Under the pieces are notes generated by a model. That model saw only the letters and a list, made by a program, of their open reading frames with translations. It had not been told where the DNA came from and did no database searches. Below are positions 34,152 through 41,883 of a DNA stretch of 64,000 bases, piece by piece. The stretch covers positions 57,540 through 121,539 of the forward strand of contig CAVUIU010000012.1 of the NCBI GenBank assembly GCA_963741615.1, given 5' to 3'. This DNA is from UBA9676 sp963741615 (GTDB taxonomy: Bacteria; Actinomycetota; Actinomycetes; Streptosporangiales; Streptosporangiaceae). A program made the position numbers and the translations under genes. The first letter of the stretch is position 1, and each line of letters starts with the position of its first letter.

Positions 34152-34250
34152 GGTCAGGAGCCATGGGTGCCGGATGACCAGGTCAAGGACCGCTACGACC
34201 CGGACAACACCTTCCACATCAACCAGAACATCCAGCCAGCCAGCGGCTAG
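34152..34250 (+). pseudogene. C-terminal remnant of a BBE-domain FAD oxidase
   Basis: A short stretch ends in KDRYDPDNTFHINQNIQP followed by three codons and TAG. This is the hallmark C-terminus of berberine-bridge-enzyme-like FAD-linked oxidases, whose last residues are typically LKxRYDPxNxFRxNQNIxP. An in-frame stop at 34149 bars any longer upstream reading, and no other part of the gene is present, so about 95% of the gene is gone. Confidence 0.75.
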
Positions 34251-34273
34251 CCCGGACCCCCGGTTTGCCCGCG

Positions 34274-34333
34274 CCCCATGATCGTGGTGCCTTATATGCG
34301 CCGTACGCATAGAAACCCACCACGATCATGGGG
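34274..34333. repeat. Nested perfect inverted repeat in intergenic region
   Basis: Outer arms of 16 bases (CCCCATGATCGTGGTG at 34274-34289 and its exact complement at 34318-34333) enclose a 28-base spacer, which itself holds a 6-bp inverted repeat (TATGCG/CGCATA, 34295-34300 and 34306-34311). It lies in the 366-base region between divergent ogt and marR genes, apparently too symmetrical to be chance. The rest of that region holds only the BBE remnant and the marR promoter. Confidence 0.85.
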
Positions 34334-34417
34334 TCGGCCGGCGCCCGCGCCACGGCGGGGCCGCGCCGTGCTGAGGCACGGGCCGCACGCGGGCGTTATG
34401 CGCGCTGATCGTAAACT

Positions 34418-34447
34418 TTGTTGACTGTCCTCTTTCTTGTCTAATAG
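34418..34447 (+). promoter_or_regulatory. Candidate marR promoter
   Basis: TTGTTG/TTGACT (34418-34426) and TAATAG (34442-34447), spaced 15 or 18 bases depending on the -35 chosen, in a markedly AT-rich stretch ending 9 bases before the GTG. The leader would be very short with no Shine-Dalgarno. Confidence 0.5.
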
Positions 34448-34456
34448 CGTGAACCC

Positions 34457-34924
34457 GTGGCCGGGGAGCGGGAGTGGTTCGACGAGGTGGCGTTCCCGGC
34501 GCTGCTGCGGGCGGCCCGGAGAGCCTACGGATCGGCGATCCGGGCGGCCCTGGCCGACGCGGGATGCGACGACATGCCGCGCAACGGCAGCTACGTGATC
34601 GGTGCCATCGCCCGCACCGGGGCGCCGCTCAGCCAGATCATCACCGAGCTCGGGGTGTCCAAGCAGGCTGCCGGGCAGCTCGTCGACACCCTGGTCACAC
34701 GGGGATACCTCGACCGTTCCGCCGATCCCGAAGACCGCCGGCGGCTGACGATCACGCTGACCGAACGGGGGCACGCCGCGGCGGCAGTGATCAGGTCGGG
34801 CGTCGAGCGGGTGGACGCCGCTCTCGTCGCCCGGGTGGGCCCGGAGCACCTCGCGCACACCCGGGCGACGCTCGCGGCGCTGATCGAAGGCGCCCACGAC
34901 TCCGGCGGGCACGATCATGGCTAG
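34457..34924 (+). CDS. MarR family transcriptional regulator
   Basis: A 155-residue winged-helix regulator: GAPLSQIITELGVSKQAAGQLVDTLVTRGYLDRSADPEDRRRLTITLTERG carries the recognition helix and the wing with the conserved DPEDRR. Starts at GTG at 34457. Its last 8 bases overlap the next gene. MarR proteins usually control their own operon; here the partner gene is a remnant, so the regulator may have lost its target or gained another. Confidence 0.9.
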   Translation: MAGEREWFDEVAFPALLRAARRAYGSAIRAALADAGCDDMPRNGSYVIGAIARTGAPLSQIITELGVSKQAAGQLVDTLVTRGYLDRSADPEDRRRLTITLTERGHAAAAVIRSGVERVDAALVARVGPEHLAHTRATLAALIEGAHDSGGHDHG

Positions 34925-35561
34925 CGAACAGGGAGTCGTGAGCGCCGGACCGGTACCGGAGCGGTCTGCGGCCCGCGACGACCTGGCCCGGCTGCGGCCC
35001 CTCGCCGTGGCGCTCGCCGCCGCGCTGACCGGGCTGTCCTACGGGTGGGCACTCGACCGGGACCCGCTGGAGCCCTACTACGCGGCCGCCCTCGCCGCCG
35101 GGCTCATCGCCGGGTCCCTGGCACCGGCGGTGGCCTCGGCCGGGCTCGTGGCGCACCACGAAGGCGCCTTCGACACACCGTTCGAGCCGGCGGGCGTGCG
35201 GGATGCCGTTGACACCATATTCCTGCGCACGCCGGGGCAGGTGAGGCTCGTCGTCCCGCGCCTGGAGAGCGCCCAGAACGGGGCCCCGTACCTGCTCGCG
35301 ACCCAGCGCGCCGCGCTGGCCTCGGTATTCATCTACGACAGCGGGCTGGAGGCGCTGCCCATCGGGGGGTTCACGGGCACGATCCCGTCACCGACCCTGC
35401 GCCAGCTGCAGGGCGACATCCGGCAGGGGCGGTTCCATCTCGTCCTGGCCGCCGCCAGCACCGACCCGCGCCTGCGCTGGATCGCGGCGCACTGCCTGAA
35501 CTTCGGCAGCGCGACCGCGGTCCTGCACAACTACTACTGCCAGGCGCGCGACGCCGGCTGA
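34917..35561 (+). pseudogene. Internally deleted GT39/PMT-type glycosyltransferase
   Basis: A 214-residue open frame that joins the two ends of a polytopic GT39-like mannosyltransferase. Residues ~30-57 (LAAALTGLSYGWALDRDPLEPYYAAA) look like the first transmembrane helix and the first loop with its acidic motif. Residues ~58-80 are one more hydrophobic segment. Residues ~85-214 (GAPYLLATQRAALASVFIYDSGLEALPIGGFTGTIPSPTLRQLQGDI) match the soluble C-terminal domain of these enzymes. Family members run to roughly 500-700 residues; most membrane helices are absent. The frame is intact, so a shortened protein could still be made. Overlaps marR by 8 bases. Confidence 0.65.
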
Positions 35562-35592
35562 GCACAGTCCCACGTGGGGGCATGATGGGCTG

Positions 35593-36510
35593 GTGAGCGC
35601 GGGCGGGTATGAGTCGTGGTTCGTCAGCGCACGCGACCCGGCCGCGCCCAGGGCGCTGTGGATACGCCACACCCGGCACCGTCCCCGCCAGGGGCCCGAG
35701 TCGGCCGCCCTGTGGTGCACGGTCGTCGATCATGACCGGGGGCAGCGGCCGGCCGTGGTCAAGCAGGTTTTCGGCACGTTCCCGCCCGGGGCCGCCGCGG
35801 GGCCGGGGCAGTTCCGGGGCGAGGCGGCGATGGGAGCGCGGGCCGCGCGCTGGGATCTGGCCATCACCGGCGGGCAGCCGCCCTTGCGGCCACTGCGGCC
35901 GCCGGCCCTGTACCGTGCGCCGCTGCCGCGCACCAAGCTTGAGGCGAGCGTCCCCGACGGCCTGGTCACCGGCGTGATCGAGCTCGATGGCCACAGCGTC
36001 GGCGTGTCCGGGTGGCGGGGGACCGTCGGCCACAACTGGGGATCGGAGCATGCCGACTCCTGGGTGTGGCTGCACGCCGCCGGCTTCGGCGCCGCACCGG
36101 AGGCCTGGCTGGAGCTGGTGCTGGCGAGGATCAGGATCGGCCGGGCGCGCTCGCCCTGGACGGCGATGGGAGCGCTCAGCCTCGGTGGCGAGCGCATCCC
36201 GCTGGGCGGGCTCGGCCGGCGGCCCGTGGTCGAGGCGCATCCCGGCTCGCTCACCGCCGGTGTCCCCTCGCCGCGAGCGCGGCTCCGGGTGACGGTGACG
36301 GCCGGAGATGAGGACGCGGTCGCGGTGGCTTATGCCGATCCGTCGGGAGGAACCCGCGCGGTCAGGCACGCCGCCCTGGCCACCGTCGGGGTGGCGCTGC
36401 ACCGCCGGGGCGAGCGTGAGCTGATCATGTCCGGCGGCTGCGGCGCTTACGAGTTCGGCACCCGGCAGGGCATGCGGGGGATCGTGCTCCAACCGCTGCC
36501 CGAGGGCTGA
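35593..36510 (+). CDS. Lipocalin-like CrtC/AttH-related protein
   Basis: A 305-residue beta-rich protein. TVGHNWGSEHADSWVWLHAAGF is the signature of the AttH/CrtC lipocalin group (hydroxyneurosporene synthase and tocopherol cyclase-like relatives), and GLVTGVIELDGHSVGVSGWRG precedes it as usual. No signal peptide and no carotenoid genes are nearby, so hydratase activity is not assured. Starts at GTG. Follows the truncated glycosyltransferase gene by 31 bases. Confidence 0.72.
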   Translation: MSAGGYESWFVSARDPAAPRALWIRHTRHRPRQGPESAALWCTVVDHDRGQRPAVVKQVFGTFPPGAAAGPGQFRGEAAMGARAARWDLAITGGQPPLRPLRPPALYRAPLPRTKLEASVPDGLVTGVIELDGHSVGVSGWRGTVGHNWGSEHADSWVWLHAAGFGAAPEAWLELVLARIRIGRARSPWTAMGALSLGGERIPLGGLGRRPVVEAHPGSLTAGVPSPRARLRVTVTAGDEDAVAVAYADPSGGTRAVRHAALATVGVALHRRGERELIMSGGCGAYEFGTRQGMRGIVLQPLPEG

Positions 36511-36521
36511 GCCGCGGCCTG

Positions 36522-37052
36522 TTAGCGGCCGGCCTTGTCCAGCGCCGTCAGCAGCGCCTTCATCCACGGGCCGAGATCGGCGGGGGTCCGCGCCGAGATG
36601 AGGTTCCCGTTGACCACGGTGGCCTGGTTGACCCAGTCCACCCCGGCGTTGACCATGTCGTCGCGGATAGCGGCCACGCTGGTCGCCCGCCGGCCTTTGA
36701 CGATCTTTGCCGAGATCGGCACCCAGCCGGCATGGCAGATGAAGGCGACCGGCTTGCCGGCCTCGTCGAAGGCACGTACCAGCGAGAGCACAGCCTCGGA
36801 GCGCCGCAGTTTGTCGGGCGCGTAGCCGCCGGGGATGACGAGTGCGTCGAAGTCATCCGCGGCGACCTGGCCGACGGTGGTGTCCACCGGCACCGGCCCG
36901 TGACCCTTCTTGCCCGTCACCGGGCGGTCATCGAGGCCGGCCACGGTCACCGCCACCTCCTCCTCGCGCAGACGGTAGAGGGGGTACAGCAGCTCCATGT
37001 CCTCGAAATCGTCGGCGGCGAGGATGAGCGCCTTCCGTCCTGTGAGCACCAT
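36522..37052 (-). CDS. DJ-1/PfpI family protein
   Basis: A 176-residue class I glutamine-amidotransferase-like protein. The nucleophile elbow FICHAGW holds the active Cys with the adjacent His, and LILAADDFEDMELLYPLYRL carries the acidic residue that pairs with it. DALVIPGGYAPDKLRRS and TVVNGNLISARTPADLGPWMKALL complete the pattern. Members are proteases, deglycases or chaperones of glycation and oxidative stress. Which of these applies here is unknown. Convergent with the CrtC-like gene. Confidence 0.9.
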   Translation of the reverse strand: MVLTGRKALILAADDFEDMELLYPLYRLREEEVAVTVAGLDDRPVTGKKGHGPVPVDTTVGQVAADDFDALVIPGGYAPDKLRRSEAVLSLVRAFDEAGKPVAFICHAGWVPISAKIVKGRRATSVAAIRDDMVNAGVDWVNQATVVNGNLISARTPADLGPWMKALLTALDKAGR

Positions 37053-37138
37053 GGCATCGACCCTATGCCCCGGTCCCAGGACCCGGCTGGCCCGGGCGGG
37101 GGACGTGGCAACGGCGCCCGGTCCTGCGGGGCGGCCGG

Positions 37139-37208
37139 GAGGGCCAGGCGCCCCGCCGCGGGTCAGCGGCCACGAGGGCCAGGCGCCCGCCGCGGGGTCA
37201 GCGGCCGA
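37139..37208. repeat. 35-bp tandem duplication at the 3' end of the response regulator gene
   Basis: Two near-identical copies (37139-37173 and 37174-37208) starting GAGGGCCAGGCGCCC and ending TCAGCGGCC. The TCAGCGGCC is the stop and last codons of the response regulator on the minus strand, so the copy outside the gene duplicates the gene end. Confidence 0.8.
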
Positions 37209-37842
37209 GGTAGGCCAGGACGGCGAGCACGCGCCGGTTGTTGTCGTCGGAGGGCTGCAGGCCGAGCCGGATGAAGATGGATGCGGTGTGCTTCGCGACC
37301 GCCCGCTCGGTGATGACCAGCTGCTGCGCGATGGCCGCGTTCGAGCGGCCTTCGGCCATCAGGCCGAGCACCTCGCGCTCGCGGGGGCTGAGCGTGGCCA
37401 CGGCCCCATCGCCGGAGTTGCGGTCGAGCAGCCGGGCGATCACCTCCGGATCCATCGCCGTCCCGCCGCCGGCGACGCGGCGGATCGCGTCCATGAACTG
37501 GGCGCTGTCCAGCACCCGGTCCTTGAGCAGGTAGCCGATGCCGCCGGTGCCGTCGGCCAGCAGCTCGCGGGCGTACAGCTGCTCGACGTACTGCGACAGC
37601 ACCAGCACCGGCAGGCCCGGCAGCTCGGCGCGGGCGGCGAGCGCGGCCCGCAGCCCCTCGTCGGTGAAGGTCGGCGGCAGCCGAACGTCCACGATGGCCA
37701 CGTCCGGCTTGCCCGCGGTGATCGCGGCCAGCAGGTCGGCGCCATTGTCGACGGCCGCGGTGACCTGCAGGCCGTGCGCCTCGAGCATCCGGGTGAGGCC
37801 GTCCCTCAGGAGGAATAGGTCTTCGGCGATGACAACGCGCAC
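37198..37842 (-). CDS. NarL/FixJ-family response regulator
   Basis: A 214-residue two-component response regulator. Receiver: RVVIAEDLFLLRDGL (acidic pocket Glu-Asp) with phospho-acceptor Asp in DVAIVDVRLPP, and K in GYLLKDRV. A LuxR/GerE helix-turn-helix follows: TLSPREREVLGLMAEGRSNAAIAQQLVITERAVAKHTASIFIRLGL. The start is GTG at 37842, inside the end of the kinase gene, whose stop lies 37 bases further on. Target genes unknown. Confidence 0.93.
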   Translation of the reverse strand: MRVVIAEDLFLLRDGLTRMLEAHGLQVTAAVDNGADLLAAITAGKPDVAIVDVRLPPTFTDEGLRAALAARAELPGLPVLVLSQYVEQLYARELLADGTGGIGYLLKDRVLDSAQFMDAIRRVAGGGTAMDPEVIARLLDRNSGDGAVATLSPREREVLGLMAEGRSNAAIAQQLVITERAVAKHTASIFIRLGLQPSDDNNRRVLAVLAYLGR

Positions 37843-39155
37843 GGGATCTCCATGTTCACCACGGTAGGCCCACCCGGCGGGCTGGACACCGCTAGCACGC
37901 CGTCGAACGCGGCGAGCCTGCGCTCGATGCCGCGCAGCCCGGTGCCGCAGGCCGGGTCCGCACCGCCCTGGCCGTCGTCGGCAACGCTGATCCGCAGCAT
38001 CCCGCCGGAGTGCCGGATGTCGATCCAGACATGCCCGGCGCCGGCGTGCTTGGACACATTGGCCAGCAGCTCGCTGACGGCGAAGTAGGCCGCCGATTCC
38101 ACCGGCGCCGGCGGCCGGCCGGGCAGCTCGCTGGCAAAGTGCACCCGCAGCGGCATGTCCAGGGCCAGCGCGCGGACCGCCTCGGCCAGGCCTCGGTCGG
38201 CCAGCACCGGCGGGTGGATGCCACGGACCAGGTCGCGCAGCTCGGCCAGCGCTTTGACGGACGAGGCCCTGGCCTCGGCCAGCAGTGACCGGGCGGCCGC
38301 CGGGCTGGTGTCGAGCAGCTGCTCGGCCGCGTCCAGGGTCATGCCCATCGCCACCATCCGGGCCTGCGCACCGTCGTGCAGGTCCCGCTCGATCCGGCGC
38401 ATCTCGGCCGCGCCGGTGTCGATCGTGTCGGACCGGGTCTGGGCCAGGTGACTGACCCGCCGTGCCAGCTCCGCCGGCCGGGTGGGCTGCAGCATCGAGC
38501 GGGCGACCAGCCCGTACGCCCGGAGCAGCCGCGGGGCGGCCCACAACCCGGCCGCCGCCATGGCCAGTCCCAGCGGGATGGCCAGCGGCGCGCCCAGGCT
38601 GCCGAGGTAAGGGGTGTGCGGGATCGGGAACCCCAGATGGGGCAGGACCATGGCGCCCAGGCCATAGCCCACCAGCCCGGCCGGTGCGGCGGCCAGGACG
38701 CAGCCCCCGCATGCGTCCACGGCCATCCACAGCAGATCCCGCCAGGTCGCCGGGTCGGCAAGCAGCCAGCCAGCCCACTTCCGGCATCGCAGCCAGGGGC
38801 TGGCCTCCTCGCCGTCCGGGGGCGGGCGGTACGGGACGGCGATGGGCACACCGCACCACTTCCCGGCCAGCCGCCTGGTCAGCCGGGCCAGGCAGCGCGC
38901 GCCCAGCAGGCTGCAGGGAATCAGCAGCAGCGCCAGGATCAGCCGCAGGGTGCTGTCACGTGGCCCGTGGTTCTGGCCGGTCATCCGGAGCGTGACGAAC
39001 ATTGCCGCGGCCAGAGCCGCCAGCAGGACGGCGCCGAGCAGCATCAGCCCGCAGAACACCAGGCCCCGTCCGGCGGCAACGAGGCCGTCGCCCAACCACG
39101 ACCAGTGCCCGCGCCTCCCAGCCCGCTTGTCCGGAGCCATCGTCGTGCCGCTCAT
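37806..39155 (-). CDS. Sensor histidine kinase (NarL-type, HisKA_3)
   Basis: A 449-residue membrane kinase. About four hydrophobic segments occupy residues 25-235. The dimerisation/phospho-acceptor helix reads RRIERDLHDGAQARMVAMGMTLDAAEQLL (His in DLHDG), followed by SVKALAELRDLVRGIHPPVLADRGL. The ATPase domain has ELLANVSKHAGAGHVWIDI (N box), SVADDGQGGADPACGTGLRGIERRL (G boxes). Paired by overlap with the response regulator gene. There is little extracytoplasmic sequence, so it probably senses a membrane or cell-wall signal, as in other intramembrane-sensing actinobacterial kinases. Confidence 0.9.
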   Translation of the reverse strand: MSGTTMAPDKRAGRRGHWSWLGDGLVAAGRGLVFCGLMLLGAVLLAALAAAMFVTLRMTGQNHGPRDSTLRLILALLLIPCSLLGARCLARLTRRLAGKWCGVPIAVPYRPPPDGEEASPWLRCRKWAGWLLADPATWRDLLWMAVDACGGCVLAAAPAGLVGYGLGAMVLPHLGFPIPHTPYLGSLGAPLAIPLGLAMAAAGLWAAPRLLRAYGLVARSMLQPTRPAELARRVSHLAQTRSDTIDTGAAEMRRIERDLHDGAQARMVAMGMTLDAAEQLLDTSPAAARSLLAEARASSVKALAELRDLVRGIHPPVLADRGLAEAVRALALDMPLRVHFASELPGRPPAPVESAAYFAVSELLANVSKHAGAGHVWIDIRHSGGMLRISVADDGQGGADPACGTGLRGIERRLAAFDGVLAVSSPPGGPTVVNMEIPCALSSPKTYSS

Positions 39156-39401
39156 TGCCGATCTCCTTGGCCGGGGTCTGTCCTTCCAGTGTGCCCGGCG
39201 AGCGACCTGGCGGACAGTGACGCTGAACCCCGAACGGGGGTGTACCTAGGTGCACCCCGGACGCCTCCGGATCGCCACATCATCGGCATCGACGACGACG
39301 CCAGGCTTTGTCACCAGCGTCAGGCTGCCGCTGCGCACCAGGCTCTTCGGCTCCTGGGCCGGTGCGGCCGCGGCAAGTAAGCCGCGCCGGGGCGCTGCCG
39401 G

Positions 39402-39842
39402 TCAGGTCAGGTCGATGGAGACAGAAGGCGGGACGGCCAGAGTGTTGTGCACTGTGCAGTGCGAGGCGACGGCCCGCAGGCCCGGCCACCGCGCGGCTGG
39501 CAGATCAGCGGGGACCCGCACGGTGAGGCGGATGCCGCTCACCCTGGCCGGGCGGTCTGTGGCCAGGGTGAAGTCGGCCGATACGGACAGGCCGTCACGG
39601 CTGTAGCCGTGCCGCGCGAGGTACCGGCCGGCGTAGAAGGCAACGCACGTGGCCAGTGAGGCCACAAAGAGTTCGATCGGGGTCGGCGCACTGTCCTGCC
39701 CGCCCGCGTCGGCGGGCTGGTCCACGAGGACCCGGTGCCCGCGCACCGCCACCTCATACGATTCCCCGGCCACAAACCTGACATCCATCTGCGGGGCATC
39801 CTTGGCCGTGGCCCGCGTCTCCGCGGCGGATATCTGCGTCAT
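39402..39842 (-). CDS. OsmC family protein
   Basis: A 146-residue OsmC/Ohr-fold protein. TPIELFVASLATCVAFYAGRYLARHGY holds the conserved peroxidatic-type Cys in the SLATC motif; VASHCTVHNTLAVPPSVSID holds the second region with a Cys at the expected spot. RIDVxG-like catalytic Arg placement cannot be verified by eye. It probably reduces organic peroxides or handles reactive sulfur species. The ATG at 39842 follows GGAGGGGAGCGCTGAC. Preceded by a CsoR-like GC palindrome. Confidence 0.85.
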   Translation of the reverse strand: MTQISAAETRATAKDAPQMDVRFVAGESYEVAVRGHRVLVDQPADAGGQDSAPTPIELFVASLATCVAFYAGRYLARHGYSRDGLSVSADFTLATDRPARVSGIRLTVRVPADLPAARWPGLRAVASHCTVHNTLAVPPSVSIDLT

Positions 39843-39884
39843 GTCAGCGCTCCCCTCCGGATGCAAGCCGTCACCTTCAGCTAA

Positions 39885-39899
39885 ATACCCCGGGGGGCA
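39885..39899. promoter_or_regulatory. Candidate CsoR/CstR-like operator upstream of osmC
   Basis: ATACCCCGGGGGGCA, a C-run/G-run near-palindrome 43 bases upstream of the OsmC start, resembles the ATACCCC-GGGGTAT sites of CsoR-family copper and persulfide sensors. Only the motif is seen; no such regulator is in the window. Confidence 0.35.
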
Positions 39900-40017
39900 A
39901 TTGACGAGGTACGACGGTCATGGCTGGCAGGGCCTTAGGTCCTCACGACGGTGCGCCCGGGGATCCCGCGGCGCGGCCATCCGCGCCGGCACCATGATCG
40001 CGCAAGCTGGCAGCAGA

Positions 40018-40812
40018 TCAGACCCTGGCGGTGTCCTTGCGGAACCGCCAGGCCGCGCCGGCGGTGAAGATCGCCAGCCAGGCGACGGCGTTGACCACCC
40101 ACCACACGTCCATTGCCCCGCCGGTCAGCGGCCAGTGCACCAGCTGGTTGACGCCGTACAGGGGGGTGAACTTGGCCAGCACCTGCAGGGCATGCGGGTA
40201 CTGGCTCAGCGGGACGAACAGGCCGCCGCCGAACGCCAGCAGGATCATGATGAAGCCCATGAACTGCATGACGTTCTCGGTCGGCAGCAGGTAGCCGAGG
40301 AACAGCCCGAAGGGCGCGAACACCAGCGCGCCGATCCACACGCACAGCGCGGTGACGATCCACAGGTACCCCGCCATGGACGGCTTGTGGGTGGCGAACC
40401 CGACGATGTAGACCGCCAGCACCGAGACGAACCCGAGCACCATCGAGGTGAGCATCTTGGTCACCACGTAGGCCAGCGGGGACAGCGGGGTGAGCCGCAG
40501 CTGCCTGGTCCAGCCCTGCGCGCGCTCGATGGAGATCATCGCCCCGCCGCTGGTGGTCGCCAGCACCGAGCCGTACAGCGCCATGCTGATCAGGATGAAG
40601 GCCGAGACGTTGCCCTTCCCGGCCGACTCGTTGGCGTACGCGGCGTTGAGCCCGAACAGCAGGAAGAAGATCGATGGCGTCACCAGGGCGAAGATCACGG
40701 TACGCCGGTTCCGAAGCAGACGGCGGATCTCCAGCCTCAGCACCGTGAAGCTGAACCCGCCCATCGGCGGGACAGGCCGGCCGCGGAGCTCGGCTGCAGT
40801 AGCGGTGGTCAC
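40018..40812 (-). CDS. ABC-2 type transporter permease
   Basis: A 264-residue permease with about six transmembrane segments. LRLEIRRLLRNRRTVIFALVTPSIFFLLFG is the typical N-terminal amphipathic connector plus helix 1, and GGAMISIERAQGWTRQLRLTPLSPLAYVVTKML is the ABC-2 coupling segment. Starts at GTG, overlapping the ATPase stop by 4 bases. Together with the ATPase it forms an exporter of the drug or antibiotic resistance type; cargo unknown. Confidence 0.9.
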   Translation of the reverse strand: MTTATAAELRGRPVPPMGGFSFTVLRLEIRRLLRNRRTVIFALVTPSIFFLLFGLNAAYANESAGKGNVSAFILISMALYGSVLATTSGGAMISIERAQGWTRQLRLTPLSPLAYVVTKMLTSMVLGFVSVLAVYIVGFATHKPSMAGYLWIVTALCVWIGALVFAPFGLFLGYLLPTENVMQFMGFIMILLAFGGGLFVPLSQYPHALQVLAKFTPLYGVNQLVHWPLTGGAMDVWWVVNAVAWLAIFTAGAAWRFRKDTARV

Positions 40813-41762
40813 CGGTTCCCTCCAGTGGTGTCGTCATCGCCGGTGAGTGCGAGGAATGCCTCCTCCAGCCCACGTGAGGCGATCTCCAGGTCGTGCGCGT
40901 CGGTCTCGGTCAGCAGGTAACGGGCCACCTTGTCGGCGTCGCCGGAATGGATGAACACGGTGTCGCCCCGGACCTCGATGCTGTCCGCGCCGGGCACGGC
41001 CCGCAGCGCCTGCTCGCTGGCCCCTGCCAGCGTGGCCCGCACCGTCCGGCCGGACGCCAGGCTCTTCACCTGCGCGCTGGTGCCATCGGCGACGATCTCG
41101 CCCTTGCGGATGAGCACGATCCGGTCGGCGTAGGCGTCGGCCTCCTCCAGGTAGTGGGTCGCGAAAAGCACCGTGCGGCCCCGGTCGGCGTCATGGCGGA
41201 TGGCACCCCAGAACTCACGCCGGCCCTCCACGTCCATCCCGGTGGTCGGCTCGTCGAGGACGAGCAGTTCGGGGTCGGACAGCAGTGCCATCGCGAAGCG
41301 CAGCCGCTGCTGCTCGCCCCCGGAGCACTTGGCCACCCGGCGGTCGGCGATCTCGGAGATGCCGGCCCGCCGCAGCGCCGCGGGCACGTCTGCGTTCTGC
41401 GCGAACAGGCTGGCGGTGTAGAGCACCGTCTCACCGACCGTGAGGTCCTTGAGCAGCCCGCCCGTCTGCATGACCGCGGAAACCAGGCCCCGCCGGATGG
41501 CGTTCTGGGGTGTCATGCCGAGGACCGAGACCTCGCCACCGCTGGGGGTGGAAAGGCCGAGAATCATGTCGATGGTCGAGGTCTTGCCCGCACCGTTCGG
41601 GCCCAGGAATGCGACGACTTCTCCCTGGCCAATGGTCAGATCGACGTTGCGCACTGCCCGGACGGCGCCGAAATTCTTGCTGAGGTCACGCAGACGGACC
41701 GCGGGCGGCGATTCGGTATCCGCCCGCGGATCTGATCCCCATGCTGGGTCGGTTGTCGTCAT
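40809..41762 (-). CDS. ABC transporter ATP-binding protein (export type)
   Basis: A 317-residue ATPase: Walker A GPNGAGKTS, Q-loop MQTGGLLKDLTVGETV, signature SGGEQQRLRFAMALLSDPELLVLDEPTTGMD including Walker B, and switch LFATHYLEEADAYADRIVLI. The C-terminal ~90 residues are a DrrA-like extension. The ATG at 41762 is chosen over a GTG 6 bases upstream; neither has a good ribosome site. First gene of the two-gene exporter operon. A stretch of mildly AT-rich DNA upstream (41770-41830) probably holds the promoter. Confidence 0.92.
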   Translation of the reverse strand: MTTTDPAWGSDPRADTESPPAVRLRDLSKNFGAVRAVRNVDLTIGQGEVVAFLGPNGAGKTSTIDMILGLSTPSGGEVSVLGMTPQNAIRRGLVSAVMQTGGLLKDLTVGETVLYTASLFAQNADVPAALRRAGISEIADRRVAKCSGGEQQRLRFAMALLSDPELLVLDEPTTGMDVEGRREFWGAIRHDADRGRTVLFATHYLEEADAYADRIVLIRKGEIVADGTSAQVKSLASGRTVRATLAGASEQALRAVPGADSIEVRGDTVFIHSGDADKVARYLLTETDAHDLEIASRGLEEAFLALTGDDDTTGGNR

Positions 41763-41883
41763 GCACACCAGCGTGGCCGAGGTCGGCCAGAATCGCTACT
41801 GAGGTTCGGCCAACGCGCATGACATGTGTCATGCCCGGCGTGACAGTGACATCCATTCCTTCGTGCCCCGGAGAGGGCTGGGC

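Noticed and set aside
39156..39401. A short gene between the histidine kinase and OsmC genes
   Set aside because: Small frames exist in both directions but show no family motif, no ribosome site and shifting codon bias.
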